DNA from: Nitratireductor indicus C115
GTDB lineage: Bacteria > Pseudomonadota > Alphaproteobacteria > Rhizobiales > Rhizobiaceae
Direction of reading: 5' to 3'
Assembly (NCBI RefSeq): GCF_000300515.1
Contig: NZ_AMSI01000003.1
Location: forward strand, 1-64,000
Length of the DNA stretch: 64,000 nt
Position 1 is the stretch's first letter. Each line of letters begins with the position of its first letter. Shown here piece by piece: positions 52,511 through 61,996 of this stretch. Both the position numbers and the translations under genes were made by a program. Under the pieces are notes generated by a model. That model made no database searches. It saw only the letters and a program-made list of their open reading frames with translations, and was not told where the DNA came from.

Positions 52511-53293
52511 TCAAGCGCAGACGCGGTTTCGGCCCAGGCGCTTGGCTTCATAAAGCATCTTGTCGGCGCGCCGGTAGAATTCCTCGGAGGATTCCCGACC
52601 GTTCCAGATCGACAGACCGATGCTGATCGTTACACGGATACGCACATTGCCGGCATCGATGATGAGGCCGGAGACCGCCTTGCGAATGCGCTCGGCAAGC
52701 TTCACCAATGCTTCCTGGCTCATGTTCGGAGCGACGATGGCGAACTCCTCGCCGCCCATGCGGGCAACGACGTCGTGATAACGCGTCATGTCCCTGAAGG
52801 CCCGCGCAACCTCGCGCAGCACCTTGTCGCCGATGTCATGGCCGTGCGTATCGTTGACCTGTTTGAAGTGATCGAGATCGAGCACCATCAGGCCGACGGG
52901 TTTTTCTATCCGGCCGAATTCATGCAGATATTCGCGTAATGCATCATCGAAGAAGCGACGGTTCTGCGTACCGGTCAGGGGATCTGTGAGAGCGGCGTGC
53001 TGGAGGGATTCGGAGCGGGCGCTGAGCGTTTCCGTCATCGCCCGTAATTTTCCCTCCTCGCGCACCTGGGTACGAATGAGCGGATAAATGAAGAAAACCC
53101 CGAACACCACGGCAGTGGCCAAAAGCACACCGACGAGAAAGAGAAGCTGATTGAAGCGTTGCAGATGCTCCCCGACGCCCTGGGTTGCGAACCCGTTCTG
53201 GATGAGCATGTAGGTATATACGAGCAGAGCCCCGGCGCCGAAGACCAGGGAGACGAATACAAAAAACGCCGATTCTGCCTTGTGGAAACGCAT
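52511..53293 (-). CDS. Diguanylate cyclase (GGDEF) with two membrane helices (260 aa)
   Basis: Two N-terminal membrane helices (AFFVFVSLVFGAGALLVYTY and LLFLVGVLLATAVVFGVFF) enclose a short periplasmic loop, then a helical linker and a GGDEF domain with DPLTGTQNRRFF, DLDHFKQVNDTHGH and active motif GGEEF. It should make cyclic di-GMP at the membrane. No inhibitory RxxD site was found four residues before GGEEF (the context is YHDVVARMGGEEF, so an R-x-x-D is absent). The ATG at 53293 is chosen over GTG 53338 for the better upstream region (GGGGCGGGG). Confidence 0.88.
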   Translation of the reverse strand: MRFHKAESAFFVFVSLVFGAGALLVYTYMLIQNGFATQGVGEHLQRFNQLLFLVGVLLATAVVFGVFFIYPLIRTQVREEGKLRAMTETLSARSESLQHAALTDPLTGTQNRRFFDDALREYLHEFGRIEKPVGLMVLDLDHFKQVNDTHGHDIGDKVLREVARAFRDMTRYHDVVARMGGEEFAIVAPNMSQEALVKLAERIRKAVSGLIIDAGNVRIRVTISIGLSIWNGRESSEEFYRRADKMLYEAKRLGRNRVCA

Positions 53294-53380
53294 CCCCGCC
53301 CCGTCAAATACCTTTGTGCCCTTCTCGCACACTCTCACTTACGCAAGGTTAATCTCCACAATCAGAAATGGAGCTTCGCG

Positions 53381-54352
53381 TCATTTCAGGCCGAGAATAC
53401 CGAACCCGAGACCGGCGATATCCCGCACGCTCATGCCCCGTTCGATGGGCATTGCGTGCCACTCGGGGCCGAACTGGTTGCGGAACCAGGTCATCTGGCG
53501 TTTCGCGTAACGGCGCGTTGCCGTCTTGGCCCTCGTCATGGCCTCTTCAAGCGACAGCGTCCCGTCCAGAACATCGCCGAGCTCGGGCACTCCGATTGCC
53601 TTCATCACCGGGCGGTCCGGCGGAATATCGAGCGCCCGTAGCGCCCGCACCTCATCGAGTGCGCCGGCACCTATCATACGCTCGAAACGCATATCGATCC
53701 GCTCGGCAAGAAAGGCACGATCCGGTGCAAGCACCATGGAAACTGCCGTTTTTGCGTCGACAAGCGGCCGGGACGGCTCGCCCTGCCAGGAACCGATAGG
53801 CCTGCCCGACGCCTCGAACACTTCCAGTGCCCGTACGATGCGCTGCCCGTCCGAGGGGCGTATGGAAGCAGCGCCAACCGGATCGCACTCTCCCAGAACC
53901 CGGTGCAGAGCCTGCGGACCCTCCTCCTGAAGACGCGACCGCCAATGCGCCCTGAGTTCGGCCGGCACCTGCGGCATTGGCGAAAGTCCCTCTGTCAGCG
54001 CGCGGAAGTAAAGCCCCGTCCCGCCGACGAAGATTGGCCTTTGTCCGTCCTGCCCAATCTGTTCTGCCAGTGCCGCAACGTCAGCCAGCCAGTGGCCGGT
54101 GGAATAATGGTCGGCAGGATTCACATGACCATAGAGCCAATGCACCGCGCCCTCCAGATCGGTAGCATCGGGCCGCGCCGTCAAAAGCGAAAGCACATCA
54201 TAGACCTGCATGGAATCGGCGTTGATCACGACCCCATTGACGGCCCTTGCGATCTCGATCGCCAGCGCAGACTTGCCGCTGGCTGTCGGTCCCGCTATCA
54301 GGATCGCATTCTTCAGGCCCTCCTGCCCTTCCTTCTCAGCGGAAAAGCCCAT
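53381..54352 (-). CDS. miaA: tRNA dimethylallyltransferase
   Basis: 323 aa. The P-loop ILIAGPTASGKSALA (21-28) and INADSMQVY are signature motifs; it transfers the isopentenyl group to A37 of tRNAs reading UNN codons. VGGTGLYFRAL and RRYAKRQMTWFRNQ follow. The first ATG usable is at 54352, which overlaps the divergent serB start by two bases. The longer frame to 54625 is antisense to serB and is not protein. Confidence 0.94.
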   Translation of the reverse strand: MGFSAEKEGQEGLKNAILIAGPTASGKSALAIEIARAVNGVVINADSMQVYDVLSLLTARPDATDLEGAVHWLYGHVNPADHYSTGHWLADVAALAEQIGQDGQRPIFVGGTGLYFRALTEGLSPMPQVPAELRAHWRSRLQEEGPQALHRVLGECDPVGAASIRPSDGQRIVRALEVFEASGRPIGSWQGEPSRPLVDAKTAVSMVLAPDRAFLAERIDMRFERMIGAGALDEVRALRALDIPPDRPVMKAIGVPELGDVLDGTLSLEEAMTRAKTATRRYAKRQMTWFRNQFGPEWHAMPIERGMSVRDIAGLGFGILGLK

Positions 54353-55241
54353 GTCTCTCGTTGCCACTCTTATTTCCCATCCCGCAAATCCCGCGGTAAC
54401 CGTGTCCAATGCGACTATGGCCATGGAGGCTCTCGATGCAAGCCATGTGGAATGGCTTTGCGAAGGCGTCGCCTGCGACATACCGCTCGGCGATACCCCC
54501 GTGGAGGCATCCGCAACGGAAGAGCGTCTGCGAAAACTGCTCGAGGGCAAGCCCATCGACGTTGCCGTGCAGAAAGCTGCGGGTCGCCGCAAGAAAATGC
54601 TGATCGCCGACATGGATTCCACCATGATCGATCAGGAATGCATCGACGAGCTTGCCGCCGAACTCGGTCTGAAGGAACAGGTCGCCGAAATCACCCGCCG
54701 TGCGATGAACGGCGAGATCGCGTTCGAACCCGCATTGGAAGAGCGCGTGGGTCTGTTGAAGGGCCTGCCTGTCGACGTGATCGAGGAAGTGATCGCACGG
54801 CGCATAACGCTTGCCTCCGGTGGCCCTGCGCTCGTTGCGACGATGAACGGTGCGGGCGCTTTCACCGCATTGGTTTCCGGCGGTTTCAAGCATTTCACGG
54901 GTCCCATCGGCAAGATGCTCGGCTTCCACACACATCAGTCAAACACGCTGCTGACCGAAAACGGCAGCCTGACGGGAGGCGTCGGCAAGCCAATCCTGGG
55001 GCGCGCCGCCAAGGCCGAAGCGCTGGCAGCCTTCGCGGCCGAACGCGGCATAACCCACGACGATGTGATCGCCGTCGGCGATGGTGCAAACGATCTCGAC
55101 ATGCTTTTCATGGCCGGCCTCGGCGTGGCGCTGCACGCCAAACCGGCTGTTGCGGCTCAGGCGCGCGTACGCATCGACCACGGTGACCTGACCGCGCTAC
55201 TCTATTTGCAGGGCTATCGCGCCAGCGAGTTCAAGCAATGA
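54351..55241 (+). CDS. serB: Phosphoserine phosphatase
   Basis: HAD family; final step of serine synthesis. 296 aa from ATG 54351. DMDSTMIDQE (Asp 87, Asp 89) is the nucleophile motif, SGGFKHFTGPIGK motif II and VGDGANDLDML motif III. The N-terminal 80 residues are the ACT-like extension typical of SerB in alphaproteobacteria. The stop overlaps the following GNAT gene as ATGA. The start overlaps the divergent miaA start. Confidence 0.95.
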   Translation: MSLVATLISHPANPAVTVSNATMAMEALDASHVEWLCEGVACDIPLGDTPVEASATEERLRKLLEGKPIDVAVQKAAGRRKKMLIADMDSTMIDQECIDELAAELGLKEQVAEITRRAMNGEIAFEPALEERVGLLKGLPVDVIEEVIARRITLASGGPALVATMNGAGAFTALVSGGFKHFTGPIGKMLGFHTHQSNTLLTENGSLTGGVGKPILGRAAKAEALAAFAAERGITHDDVIAVGDGANDLDMLFMAGLGVALHAKPAVAAQARVRIDHGDLTALLYLQGYRASEFKQ

Positions 55242-55801
55242 AGCCGCTTGAGACCAGCCGGCTGACCCTACGGGCCTGGGAGGAACGCGACCGCCCCTTC
55301 TTCCATCGCCTCAACAGCGATGAGACAATCATGGAATTCTTCCCCTTTCGCCGCAATCGGGCGGAAGCAGATGGCGTCATGGATCTGATGAATGAAGAGA
55401 TCGCAAGAAGCGGTTTCGGTTTCACGGCTGCTGAAATTCGCGAAACAGGCGAACTGATCGGTTTCGTCGGGCTACACGAGACTGCGGGACTGCCCGGCAT
55501 TTCCTCAGGAACCGTCGAAATCGGCTGGCGCCTTGCGCCTGAATTCTGGGGAAAGGGCTTTGCCACGGAAGGGGCGCGGGCCTGGCTCGACCATGGCTTC
55601 GGCCCGCTTGGCCTTGAGGAGATCGTCTCCTTTGCGGTCGCCGGAAACGAGCGTTCCACAGCGGTAATGGAACGTATCGGCATGACACGGGACGATGCAG
55701 GCGAGTTCGATCATCCCTCGGTTCCAGAAACGCATCCGCATCTGAAGCGGCATGTCCTCTACCGCCTCACGCGCCTGAAGTGGCAGGAATTGAACCGATA
55801 G
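55238..55801 (+). CDS. GNAT acetyltransferase, RimJ/RimL type (187 aa)
   Basis: Starts in an ATGA overlap with serB. TSRLTLRAWEERDRPFFHRL opens the RimJ/RimL-like domain; IGWRLAPEFWGKGFATEGARAW is the acetyl-CoA motif with the usual (R/Q)xxGx(G/A) form, and VAGNERSTAVMERIGM ends it. The substrate (a ribosomal protein or a small molecule) is not clear. An inverted repeat at 55838-55872 ends the pair of genes. Confidence 0.86.
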   Translation: MKPLETSRLTLRAWEERDRPFFHRLNSDETIMEFFPFRRNRAEADGVMDLMNEEIARSGFGFTAAEIRETGELIGFVGLHETAGLPGISSGTVEIGWRLAPEFWGKGFATEGARAWLDHGFGPLGLEEIVSFAVAGNERSTAVMERIGMTRDDAGEFDHPSVPETHPHLKRHVLYRLTRLKWQELNR

Positions 55802-55837
55802 AAATTTCAGCCGGTTCCGGCCGGCATATGGCTCCGG

Positions 55838-55872
55838 AGCAATTCAGGCGAACCCGTCTCACCTGAATTGCT
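55838..55872. terminator. 11-base perfect inverted repeat between convergent genes
   Basis: AGCAATTCAGG (55838-55848) pairs perfectly with CCTGAATTGCT (55862-55872) around 13 bases. It separates the GNAT gene from the convergent htrA gene and is followed by AAAA on the plus strand, so on the minus strand it acts toward htrA with TTTT. A shared terminator is likely. Confidence 0.72.
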
Positions 55873-55889
55873 AAAACTCCGCCCGCGCT

Positions 55890-57392
55890 CTAATCCATCC
55901 GCAGCGTCACGAAGCGCAGCTCACCATTCTTCGACGCGAGCATGAGAAGAGCATTGCGGCGCCCCTGCCCCTTGAGCTCCTCGAGGCGGTCCAGAACATC
56001 CTTCGGAGACGAAACGGTCGCCTGCGCGATCTCGACGATAACATCGCCTGCCGAAACACCTTTTTCAGCCGCAACCGAGCCCTCATCGACTTCGCTGACC
56101 ACAACACCCGAAACATCGTTCGAAATCTCGAACGTCTCGCGTGTCGCATCATCGAGCTGTGCCATGTGCATGCCAAGCACTGCGGCGGTGGAAACGGGAG
56201 CAGCATCGTCGCCGGACTTATTGTCCTGGCCTTCTTCCGCCGAAGCCAGCTTCTCGCTGTCCTCAAGCCGCCCGAGCTTCACACGAACCGTCTTTTCCTC
56301 ACCCTTGCGGATGAGGACAACGTCGACTTCCTCGCCCACGGGGCTTTCGGCAACAATGCGCGGCAGATCGCGCATATGCACGATCTCCTTGCCATCGAAG
56401 CGCGTTACCACGTCTCCGGGCTGAATTGTGCCGTCATCGACGGGGCCGCCTTCGATAACACCACTCACCATGGCACCGACAGCCTTCTTCATACCGAGGC
56501 TCTCGGCAATGTCGTCGGTAACCTCCTGGATGCGCACACCGAGCCAGCCGCGCCGGGTCTCGCCAAACTCACGCAACTGGTCCACCACATTGACGGCCAG
56601 CGAGGAGGGAATCGAAAACCCGATGCCGATGGATCCACCGGTCGGTGAAATGATCGCGGTGTTGATGCCGATCACCTCGCCATCCATGTTGAACAGCGGT
56701 CCGCCGGAATTGCCCCGGTTGATGGCAGCATCCGTCTGGATGAAATCGTCATAGGGGCCTGAACCGATCTCCCGGTTGCGCGCCGAAATGATGCCGACAG
56801 TCACCGTACCGCCAAGGCCGAACGGGTTGCCGATGGCCATCACCCAATCGCCGATGCGCATCTTGTCGGAATTTCCGAAGGGCACCGCCGCCAGTTCCCG
56901 CTTCGAAGGATCGATCTTGAGGACCGCGATGTCCGTCTTCGTATCGACGCCCAGCAGCTCGGCATCGAGCTTGCCGCCATCGCTGAAATTCACCACGATC
57001 TCGTCTGCTCCCGAGATCACGTGATTGTTCGTGACGACAATTCCTTCCTTCGCATCGATAACAAAACCAGACCCGAGCGACTGCGCCTGCTGCGGCTCGT
57101 GGTCCTGGTCGGGCTGCTCCTGGAAGAAATCGTCGAAAAATTCCTGCAGCGGCGATCCTTCGGGAAGCTTGGGCATGGGCACCTTGCCCGAACCCGTGTT
57201 TCCCGCAGAACGCGACGTCGAGATATTGACCACGGCGCCGGCAAGCCGTTCGGCGAGATCGGCCACTGAGGCCGGCCCCTCGGCCATGGCCCGCTGCGGG
57301 ATCACGACAGGCGACGACGCCAGACCGCCAACAGCCAGCGTTGCGGCGATGGGAAGCGCGCGAGCCGCGCGTAAAATCTTCGACGACGTCAT
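55890..57392 (-). CDS. degP: Periplasmic serine protease/chaperone, HtrA/DegP type
   Basis: 500 aa with a signal peptide (MTSSKILRAARALPIAA, cut near AMA-EG). The trypsin-like triad is visible: His 124 in TNNHVISG, Asp 154 in KTDIAVLK and Ser 229 in RGNSGGPLF. An LA loop with acidic/Gln-rich residues precedes the domain, and two PDZ domains follow (GWLGVRIQEV, then VSAGDVIVEIAQATV). It degrades misfolded envelope proteins. It lies after DUF2065 and hflC/K on the same strand, a conserved arrangement. Confidence 0.95.
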   Translation of the reverse strand: MTSSKILRAARALPIAATLAVGGLASSPVVIPQRAMAEGPASVADLAERLAGAVVNISTSRSAGNTGSGKVPMPKLPEGSPLQEFFDDFFQEQPDQDHEPQQAQSLGSGFVIDAKEGIVVTNNHVISGADEIVVNFSDGGKLDAELLGVDTKTDIAVLKIDPSKRELAAVPFGNSDKMRIGDWVMAIGNPFGLGGTVTVGIISARNREIGSGPYDDFIQTDAAINRGNSGGPLFNMDGEVIGINTAIISPTGGSIGIGFSIPSSLAVNVVDQLREFGETRRGWLGVRIQEVTDDIAESLGMKKAVGAMVSGVIEGGPVDDGTIQPGDVVTRFDGKEIVHMRDLPRIVAESPVGEEVDVVLIRKGEEKTVRVKLGRLEDSEKLASAEEGQDNKSGDDAAPVSTAAVLGMHMAQLDDATRETFEISNDVSGVVVSEVDEGSVAAEKGVSAGDVIVEIAQATVSSPKDVLDRLEELKGQGRRNALLMLASKNGELRFVTLRMD

Positions 57393-57594
57393 TGAGGACA
57401 AATCTCCGGATGGCTTGTCGTGTGGATCACTTTGCCGGCAGTTTAAGACGAGCTGTGCGCTTTTTCCATGAAAACGCACTTCACCATCGCATGATCCAGC
57501 GTGATTGCGGCGTGTTTGCGGCCCGCGCGGGTCTTTCTCCTGCGCGGGCCGCCAGTTTCTTAGGCCCGCTTCTTGGGCCAGTTTCTTGGCCGTG

Positions 57595-57780
57595 TCAGCC
57601 CCGCGCCAGCCAGACGACGAAGACGCCTGCCACCATGGCCGCGATGCCGGCACCTCTCAGCGCGCTTTCCGGCATCTCGGTCACCTGCTCGGCGAGCCTT
57701 TTGGCAAAGGCCGGCATCCCGCCATAGACCAGTCCCTCGACCACAAGAACGAGGCCAAGGGCGGCGATGAAATCATTCAT
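57595..57780 (-). CDS. DUF2065 family membrane protein (61 aa)
   Basis: Two hydrophobic segments (FIAALGLVLVVEGLVYGGMP and GAGIAAMVAGVFVVWLARG) make up almost the whole protein. It follows hflC with a nine-base gap, the position that DUF2065 genes hold between hflC and htrA in many proteobacteria. The function is unknown; association with the HflKC-FtsH or envelope quality control is inferred from synteny. Confidence 0.9.
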   Translation of the reverse strand: MNDFIAALGLVLVVEGLVYGGMPAFAKRLAEQVTEMPESALRGAGIAAMVAGVFVVWLARG

Positions 57781-57789
57781 CGCCCGCCC

Positions 57790-58713
57790 CTATTGCGCTG
57801 GGGCGCCAATCCGGGGCCCCGCTCCCGGGCGCGAAGTTCCCTGCGCGTCATTGAAGAAACGGAAGAACTCCGAATCGGGCGACAGAAGCATCGTCGTGCC
57901 CGCCGGATCGAGGGCCTCGCGATAGGCCGACATCGAGCGGTAGAACTCGAAGAAGTCCGTATCGCGCGAGAAGGCATCGGCAAAGATCGCGTTGCGCTCA
58001 CCCTCGCCTTCACCGCGCAGGATCTCGGCCTCACGATTGGCAGCGGCAAGGATTTCAACCACTTCACGGTCAGCGCGGGCGCGGATGCGGGCAGCAGCCT
58101 CACGACCGCGAGCGCGAAGCCGTTCAGCCTCGGCAAGGCGTTCCGCCTTCATGCGGTCATAGGTCTGTTGCGAGACCTCCGCAGTCAGGTCGGTGCGCCG
58201 GATGCGCACGTCCTTGACCTCGAGCCCGAGCGAAGCGGCTGCCGGACGCAGGTCTTCGGCCACCTCGCGCATCATCGAGGAGCGTTCCTCCGAAAGCGCC
58301 GATTCAAAGCCACGCAGACCGTAGACCCGGCGCAGGGTTGCATCGAGACGCGTGCGCAGACGCTGCTCGGCCAGAGGCACACTGCCCGAAACCGCCTGTC
58401 GGAACCGGCGTGGATCGCTGATCGAATAGGCGATGAATGCATCGACTTCGTAGAACTTGCCGCCCGAGACCTGAACGCGAATGTCGTCGAGATCGAAGCG
58501 CAGGATGCGATCCTCGATGATCTGGACATTGTCGGCCTCGAGGAAGGCAAACGGCAGCTTGAAGTAGAGACCGGGCTGCGTCTTCACGTCGACGATCTCG
58601 CCGAAGCGCAGGACGATGGCCTGCTGCCGCTCATTGACCACGAAGATCGCCGAATAGAGCAGGAAGAGAATGACCGCACCGATGACAGCCAGAATTGGGA
58701 GACGGTTGGACAT
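57790..58713 (-). CDS. hflC: FtsH protease modulator HflC
   Basis: 307 aa, SPFH/band 7 family. One N-terminal membrane helix (LPILAVIGAVILFLLYSAIF) anchors the periplasmic SPFH domain, and the long Ala/Glu/Arg helix (EAERLRARGREAAARIRARA) builds the HflKC ring. Together with HflK it encloses FtsH and controls membrane protein turnover. It starts at 58713, overlapping the hflK stop by one base (TGATG). Confidence 0.95.
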   Translation of the reverse strand: MSNRLPILAVIGAVILFLLYSAIFVVNERQQAIVLRFGEIVDVKTQPGLYFKLPFAFLEADNVQIIEDRILRFDLDDIRVQVSGGKFYEVDAFIAYSISDPRRFRQAVSGSVPLAEQRLRTRLDATLRRVYGLRGFESALSEERSSMMREVAEDLRPAAASLGLEVKDVRIRRTDLTAEVSQQTYDRMKAERLAEAERLRARGREAAARIRARADREVVEILAAANREAEILRGEGEGERNAIFADAFSRDTDFFEFYRSMSAYREALDPAGTTMLLSPDSEFFRFFNDAQGTSRPGAGPRIGAPAQ

Positions 58714-59819
58714 CAGTTGCTACCTCCCGCGCTCGGACGCGGCTGCTGCGATTGCTGGCGAAGTTCGGGCAAGGGAAGATAAGGCACCACTCCGGGCCCG
58801 CTTCCATTCTGCTCGACAATCACCTTGTTCGATCCACGCAGCACATTTTCCATGGTCTCGATGAACAGGCGTTTGCGCGTGACCTCGGGAGCCTTGGCAT
58901 ACTCGTTGTAGACGGAGATGAAGCGCTGCGCCTCACCTTCGGCCTCCTGAACCACACGGTTCTTATAGGCGGCAGCTTCTTCGCGGGCCTGGGCTGCCTC
59001 ACCGCGGGCCTGACCGAGCTTCTGGTTGGAATACTGGTTCGATTCCTCGACGAAACGATCCTCATCCTGCTCGGCGCGCTGCACCTCGTCGAACGCGTCT
59101 GCCACCTCGCGCGGCGGAGCCACGTCCTCGATGGAAAGCGCATTCACGGTCAGCCCCGTGCCATACTGGTCAAGCACGGTCTGAATGGTCGTGCGCACAT
59201 CGTCGGAAATGCCCTGGCGGTCGTCGCGGAAAATGTCTTGCGCGGGCCGGCGGCCGACCACCTCGCGCATGGCGCTTTCTGCAACCTGGCGAAGCATTTC
59301 GTCGGGACCGGCAACATTGAAGAGATAAGCCGACGGATCGCTGACCTGATAGGCGACGGAGAATTTCACGTCGACGATGTTCTGGTCGCCCGAAAGCATG
59401 AGCCCGCTGGAAGCACCGCCACGCGTGGAGCCGATATCCACCAGCCGTTCGGCCACGGTTGCGCGCTCGACGGTCTCGATCGGCCACCAATGGAAGTGAA
59501 GGCCCGGTTCGGAAAGCTCCGGCTTCGGCTTGCCGAAGCGCAGCTCCACAGCCAGCTCATCGGGCTGCACCGTATAGACGGCCTTGAAGAGCCACAGACC
59601 CGCGAGCGCCACCAGGACGAGAGCAATCATCGCAGGGCTGATACCGCCACCACCCGGCAGGGCGTTCTTCAGGCGATCCTGGCCACGCCGGATGATCTCC
59701 TCGAGATCGGGGGGCGTTCCCTGCGGTCCGCTCGGTCCGCGTGGGCCCTGGTCCCATGGACCTCCGTTATTGCCGCCCCCCCAGGGGCCGCCTCCACCGC
59801 TTTGATTGTTCCAGGGCAT
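58713..59819 (-). CDS. hflK: FtsH protease modulator HflK
   Basis: 368 aa. The Gly/Pro/Asn-rich cytoplasmic start (MPWNNQSGGGGPWGGGNN) is typical, followed by one membrane helix (about 63-85, PAMIALVLVALAGLWLF), the SPFH domain (YTVQPDELAVELRFGKP) and a long charged helix. It is the upstream partner of HflC. The start is followed by no other candidate; a 144-base gap separates it from folA. Confidence 0.95.
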   Translation of the reverse strand: MPWNNQSGGGGPWGGGNNGGPWDQGPRGPSGPQGTPPDLEEIIRRGQDRLKNALPGGGGISPAMIALVLVALAGLWLFKAVYTVQPDELAVELRFGKPKPELSEPGLHFHWWPIETVERATVAERLVDIGSTRGGASSGLMLSGDQNIVDVKFSVAYQVSDPSAYLFNVAGPDEMLRQVAESAMREVVGRRPAQDIFRDDRQGISDDVRTTIQTVLDQYGTGLTVNALSIEDVAPPREVADAFDEVQRAEQDEDRFVEESNQYSNQKLGQARGEAAQAREEAAAYKNRVVQEAEGEAQRFISVYNEYAKAPEVTRKRLFIETMENVLRGSNKVIVEQNGSGPGVVPYLPLPELRQQSQQPRPSAGGSN

Positions 59820-59963
59820 TCGTGTTCCTTTTCTAGATCCGGGCCATCCCTTGAGGGGACCGCTCCTCCATCCGGCCTGTTATAGGTAGCGCAGCAAGCG
59901 CTTTCAACGCGGCGCGCCGCCGCGACCGCCATGATTTCAGCGATTTTGCAGCAAAGAGCCGAT

Positions 59964-60461
59964 TCAGTTCGTTAAAAGACGCTCATAGACCACGTAAGTC
60001 GTGGGATAATCGTCTTTTTCACCCGCTGGAACCTCTTCCTTCGAGACCGCCGTCCAGACGCTCGATGCAATCGGCGGAAAGCGGGTGTCGCCATCCAGCT
60101 GTGCATGAACATGCGTCACATGGAGCCTGTCGGCAAACGCCATCGCCTGACGATAAATCTCGCCGCCACCGATAATGGCGACATCTCCGCTGTCACTGCC
60201 AGCCAACGCCAGCGCCTCCTCAAGCGAACCCACGCACTCCGCGCCTTCCGCGCGATACCCAGTCTGGCGCGTGATAACGATATTGCGCCGACCCGGCAAA
60301 GGCCGCCCGACGCTTTCCCAGGTTTTGCGCCCCATCACGATCGGCTTGCCGAGCGTCAGCGCCTTGAAGCGCTTGAGGTCCGTCGAAAGCCGCCAGGGCA
60401 TATCGCCGCTACTGCCGATAACATCGTTGTCGGAAACGGCGACCACAAGTTCAATGCTCAT
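59964..60461 (-). CDS. folA: Dihydrofolate reductase
   Basis: 165 aa starting MSIELVVAVSDNDVIG at 60461 (GAGG seven bases upstream; ATG 60479 adds six unrelated residues). The acidic substrate residue is Asp 28 in STDLKRF, GRKTWESVGRPLPGR and IIGGGEIYRQAM bind NADPH. It reduces dihydrofolate produced by ThyA, whose gene lies just upstream on the same strand with a 71-base gap, so the two are functionally and probably transcriptionally linked. Confidence 0.96.
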   Translation of the reverse strand: MSIELVVAVSDNDVIGSSGDMPWRLSTDLKRFKALTLGKPIVMGRKTWESVGRPLPGRRNIVITRQTGYRAEGAECVGSLEEALALAGSDSGDVAIIGGGEIYRQAMAFADRLHVTHVHAQLDGDTRFPPIASSVWTAVSKEEVPAGEKDDYPTTYVVYERLLTN

Positions 60462-60532
60462 AGCGGACCTCTTGAACATGTGCAGTCCTCGGGCATCAAA
60501 TGGTCCATTCGTTTCTCAGCCATGCCAATACC

Positions 60533-61327
60533 CTAGACCGCAATCGGCGCGCGGATGCTCGGATCGGCTTCGTAGCCTTCAAGACGAAAATCCTCGAAAC
60601 GGAAAGCAAAGAGATCGTCGACCTGCGGATTGATCCACATGGCCGGCAAGGCCTTCGGGCTGCGCTGCAGCTGCTCGCGCGCCTGATCGAAGTGATTCGA
60701 ATAGAGATGCGCGTCCCCCAGCGTGTGCACGAAATCGCCCGGCTTGAGCCCCGTCACCTGGGCGACCATCATCGTAAGCAGGGCATAGGAAGCGATGTTG
60801 AAGGGCACGCCGAGAAAGATATCGGCCGAACGCTGATAAAGTTGGCAGGAAAGCCGCCCCTCAGCGACGTGGAACTGGAACAGGCAATGGCATGGCGGAA
60901 GCGCCATATGGTCCACTTCGGCGGGATTCCAGGCCGAAACCACATGCCGGCGCGAATTGGGATTATTGCGAATACCATCGACAAGGCGGGCGATCTGGTC
61001 GATATGCCCGCCGTCGGGCGTTGGCCATGAGCGCCATTGTGCGCCATAGACGGGACCGAGATCGCCATTCTCATCGGCCCATTCGTCCCAGATCGAAACC
61101 CCGTTTTCTTTGAGATAGGCGATATTGGTATCGCCTTTTAGAAACCACAGAAGCTCATGGATGATGGAGCGCAGATGCAGCTTCTTGGTGGTGAGCACGG
61201 GAAACCCCTCGCCCAGATCGTAGCGCATCTGATAGCCGAAAATACCGCGCGTGCCTGTTCCCGTGCGGTCGCCGCGGTCGACGCCATGTTCGAGCACATG
61301 GGAAAGAAGATCGAGATATTGGCGCAT
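60533..61327 (-). CDS. thyA: Thymidylate synthase
   Basis: 264 aa, exactly the length of the E. coli enzyme. Start ATG 61327 ([15 protein letters not shown]). The catalytic Cys is at 146 in [12 protein letters not shown], the same number as E. coli. [11 protein letters not shown] and [11 protein letters not shown] bind dUMP. It methylates dUMP with methylene-tetrahydrofolate. It is upstream of folA on the same strand. Confidence 0.97.
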   Translation of the reverse strand: MRQYLDLLSHVLEHGVDRGDRTGTGTRGIFGYQMRYDLGEGFPVLTTKKLHLRSIIHELLWFLKGDTNIAYLKENGVSIWDEWADENGDLGPVYGAQWRSWPTPDGGHIDQIARLVDGIRNNPNSRRHVVSAWNPAEVDHMALPPCHCLFQFHVAEGRLSCQLYQRSADIFLGVPFNIASYALLTMMVAQVTGLKPGDFVHTLGDAHLYSNHFDQAREQLQRSPKALPAMWINPQVDDLFAFRFEDFRLEGYEADPSIRAPIAV

Positions 61328-61684
61328 GGCAAACCGATTCGGACTGTCGTGTGAAGGCGCCATCATAATCGAGCAGACGGCAACGGAAAGGAAAACCGGC
61401 GTCCGTCCACATGGACGGCAATCCCGAAGCATTCCGAGCTGAACGGCCCTGCCCGATATCCTTGTATGTGCGGAGGTACATACAGAAAGCGCCTTCCCCG
61501 AAGCCGGGAAAGGCGCTCAATCGCTTGAAAGAAACAAGCCTTTTGTTGCAGATGCCGGACATCTCCGCCCGGATGACAGGCGGCGCTCAGAACATTTTGC
61601 GGTCAGGTTACTTCACCTCAATCCGCATAAATGCGGAGAACAAAAAGCCAGAGCGTCCCTTGGCACCGAAAAGATGCGCACGCT
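61328..61684. other. Gene-poor stretch upstream of thyA with two inverted repeats
   Basis: No convincing gene is visible in these 357 bases, though frames exist. TGTATGT (about 61464) faces ACATACA (about 61478) around eight bases, and a longer hairpin (61488-61517, AGCGCCTTCCC / GGGAAAGGCGCT with one bulge) follows at once. The region should hold the thyA promoter and leader and the end of the DUF2853 transcript; the hairpins could terminate the latter. Confidence 0.55.
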
Positions 61685-61996
61685 CTAAAGCGTTGCGAGC
61701 TTCCCGAGATCCTTGGCGACGAGATAGTAGAACGTCACGCGGCTCTTGGAACGGTCGGCCGACATGGCTTCGCAGACCTTCTGAATGGTCGAATCGCACT
61801 TGCCGGCATCGGTTTCGCCGAGTTTCTTCATGCACCAGCTTTCGCGCACCCGGTCGAGTTCGCTCGGATCGGAGCAGGAAACCAACGAGGCGTCGCGACT
61901 GCGAAGCGCAATGCCCAGATGCTTCACGATCTTGTTGACGGCGTCTTCGGAGGCGCCTGCGTCGTACTTCTTAACGTCCGCGAGATAATCAGCCAT
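61685..61996 (-). CDS. DUF2853 family protein (103 aa)
   Basis: A helical protein starting MADYLADVKKYDAGASED at 61996. The pattern VKKYDAxxSEDAV ... IVKHLGIAL and the later VRESWCMKKLG are those of the DUF2853 family found in many bacteria, often of about this length. Its two Cys (VSCSDPS, ESWCMKK) and the later CDSTIQKVC suggest a small compact fold. The function is unknown. ATG 62035 is not supported. Confidence 0.85.
   Translation of the reverse strand: MADYLADVKKYDAGASEDAVNKIVKHLGIALRSRDASLVSCSDPSELDRVRESWCMKKLGETDAGKCDSTIQKVCEAMSADRSKSRVTFYYLVAKDLGKLATL

Noticed and set aside
61411-61938. 175-aa plus-strand frame
   Set aside because: Mostly antisense to DUF2853 and across hairpins; the Arg/Ser-rich composition is that of a shadow.
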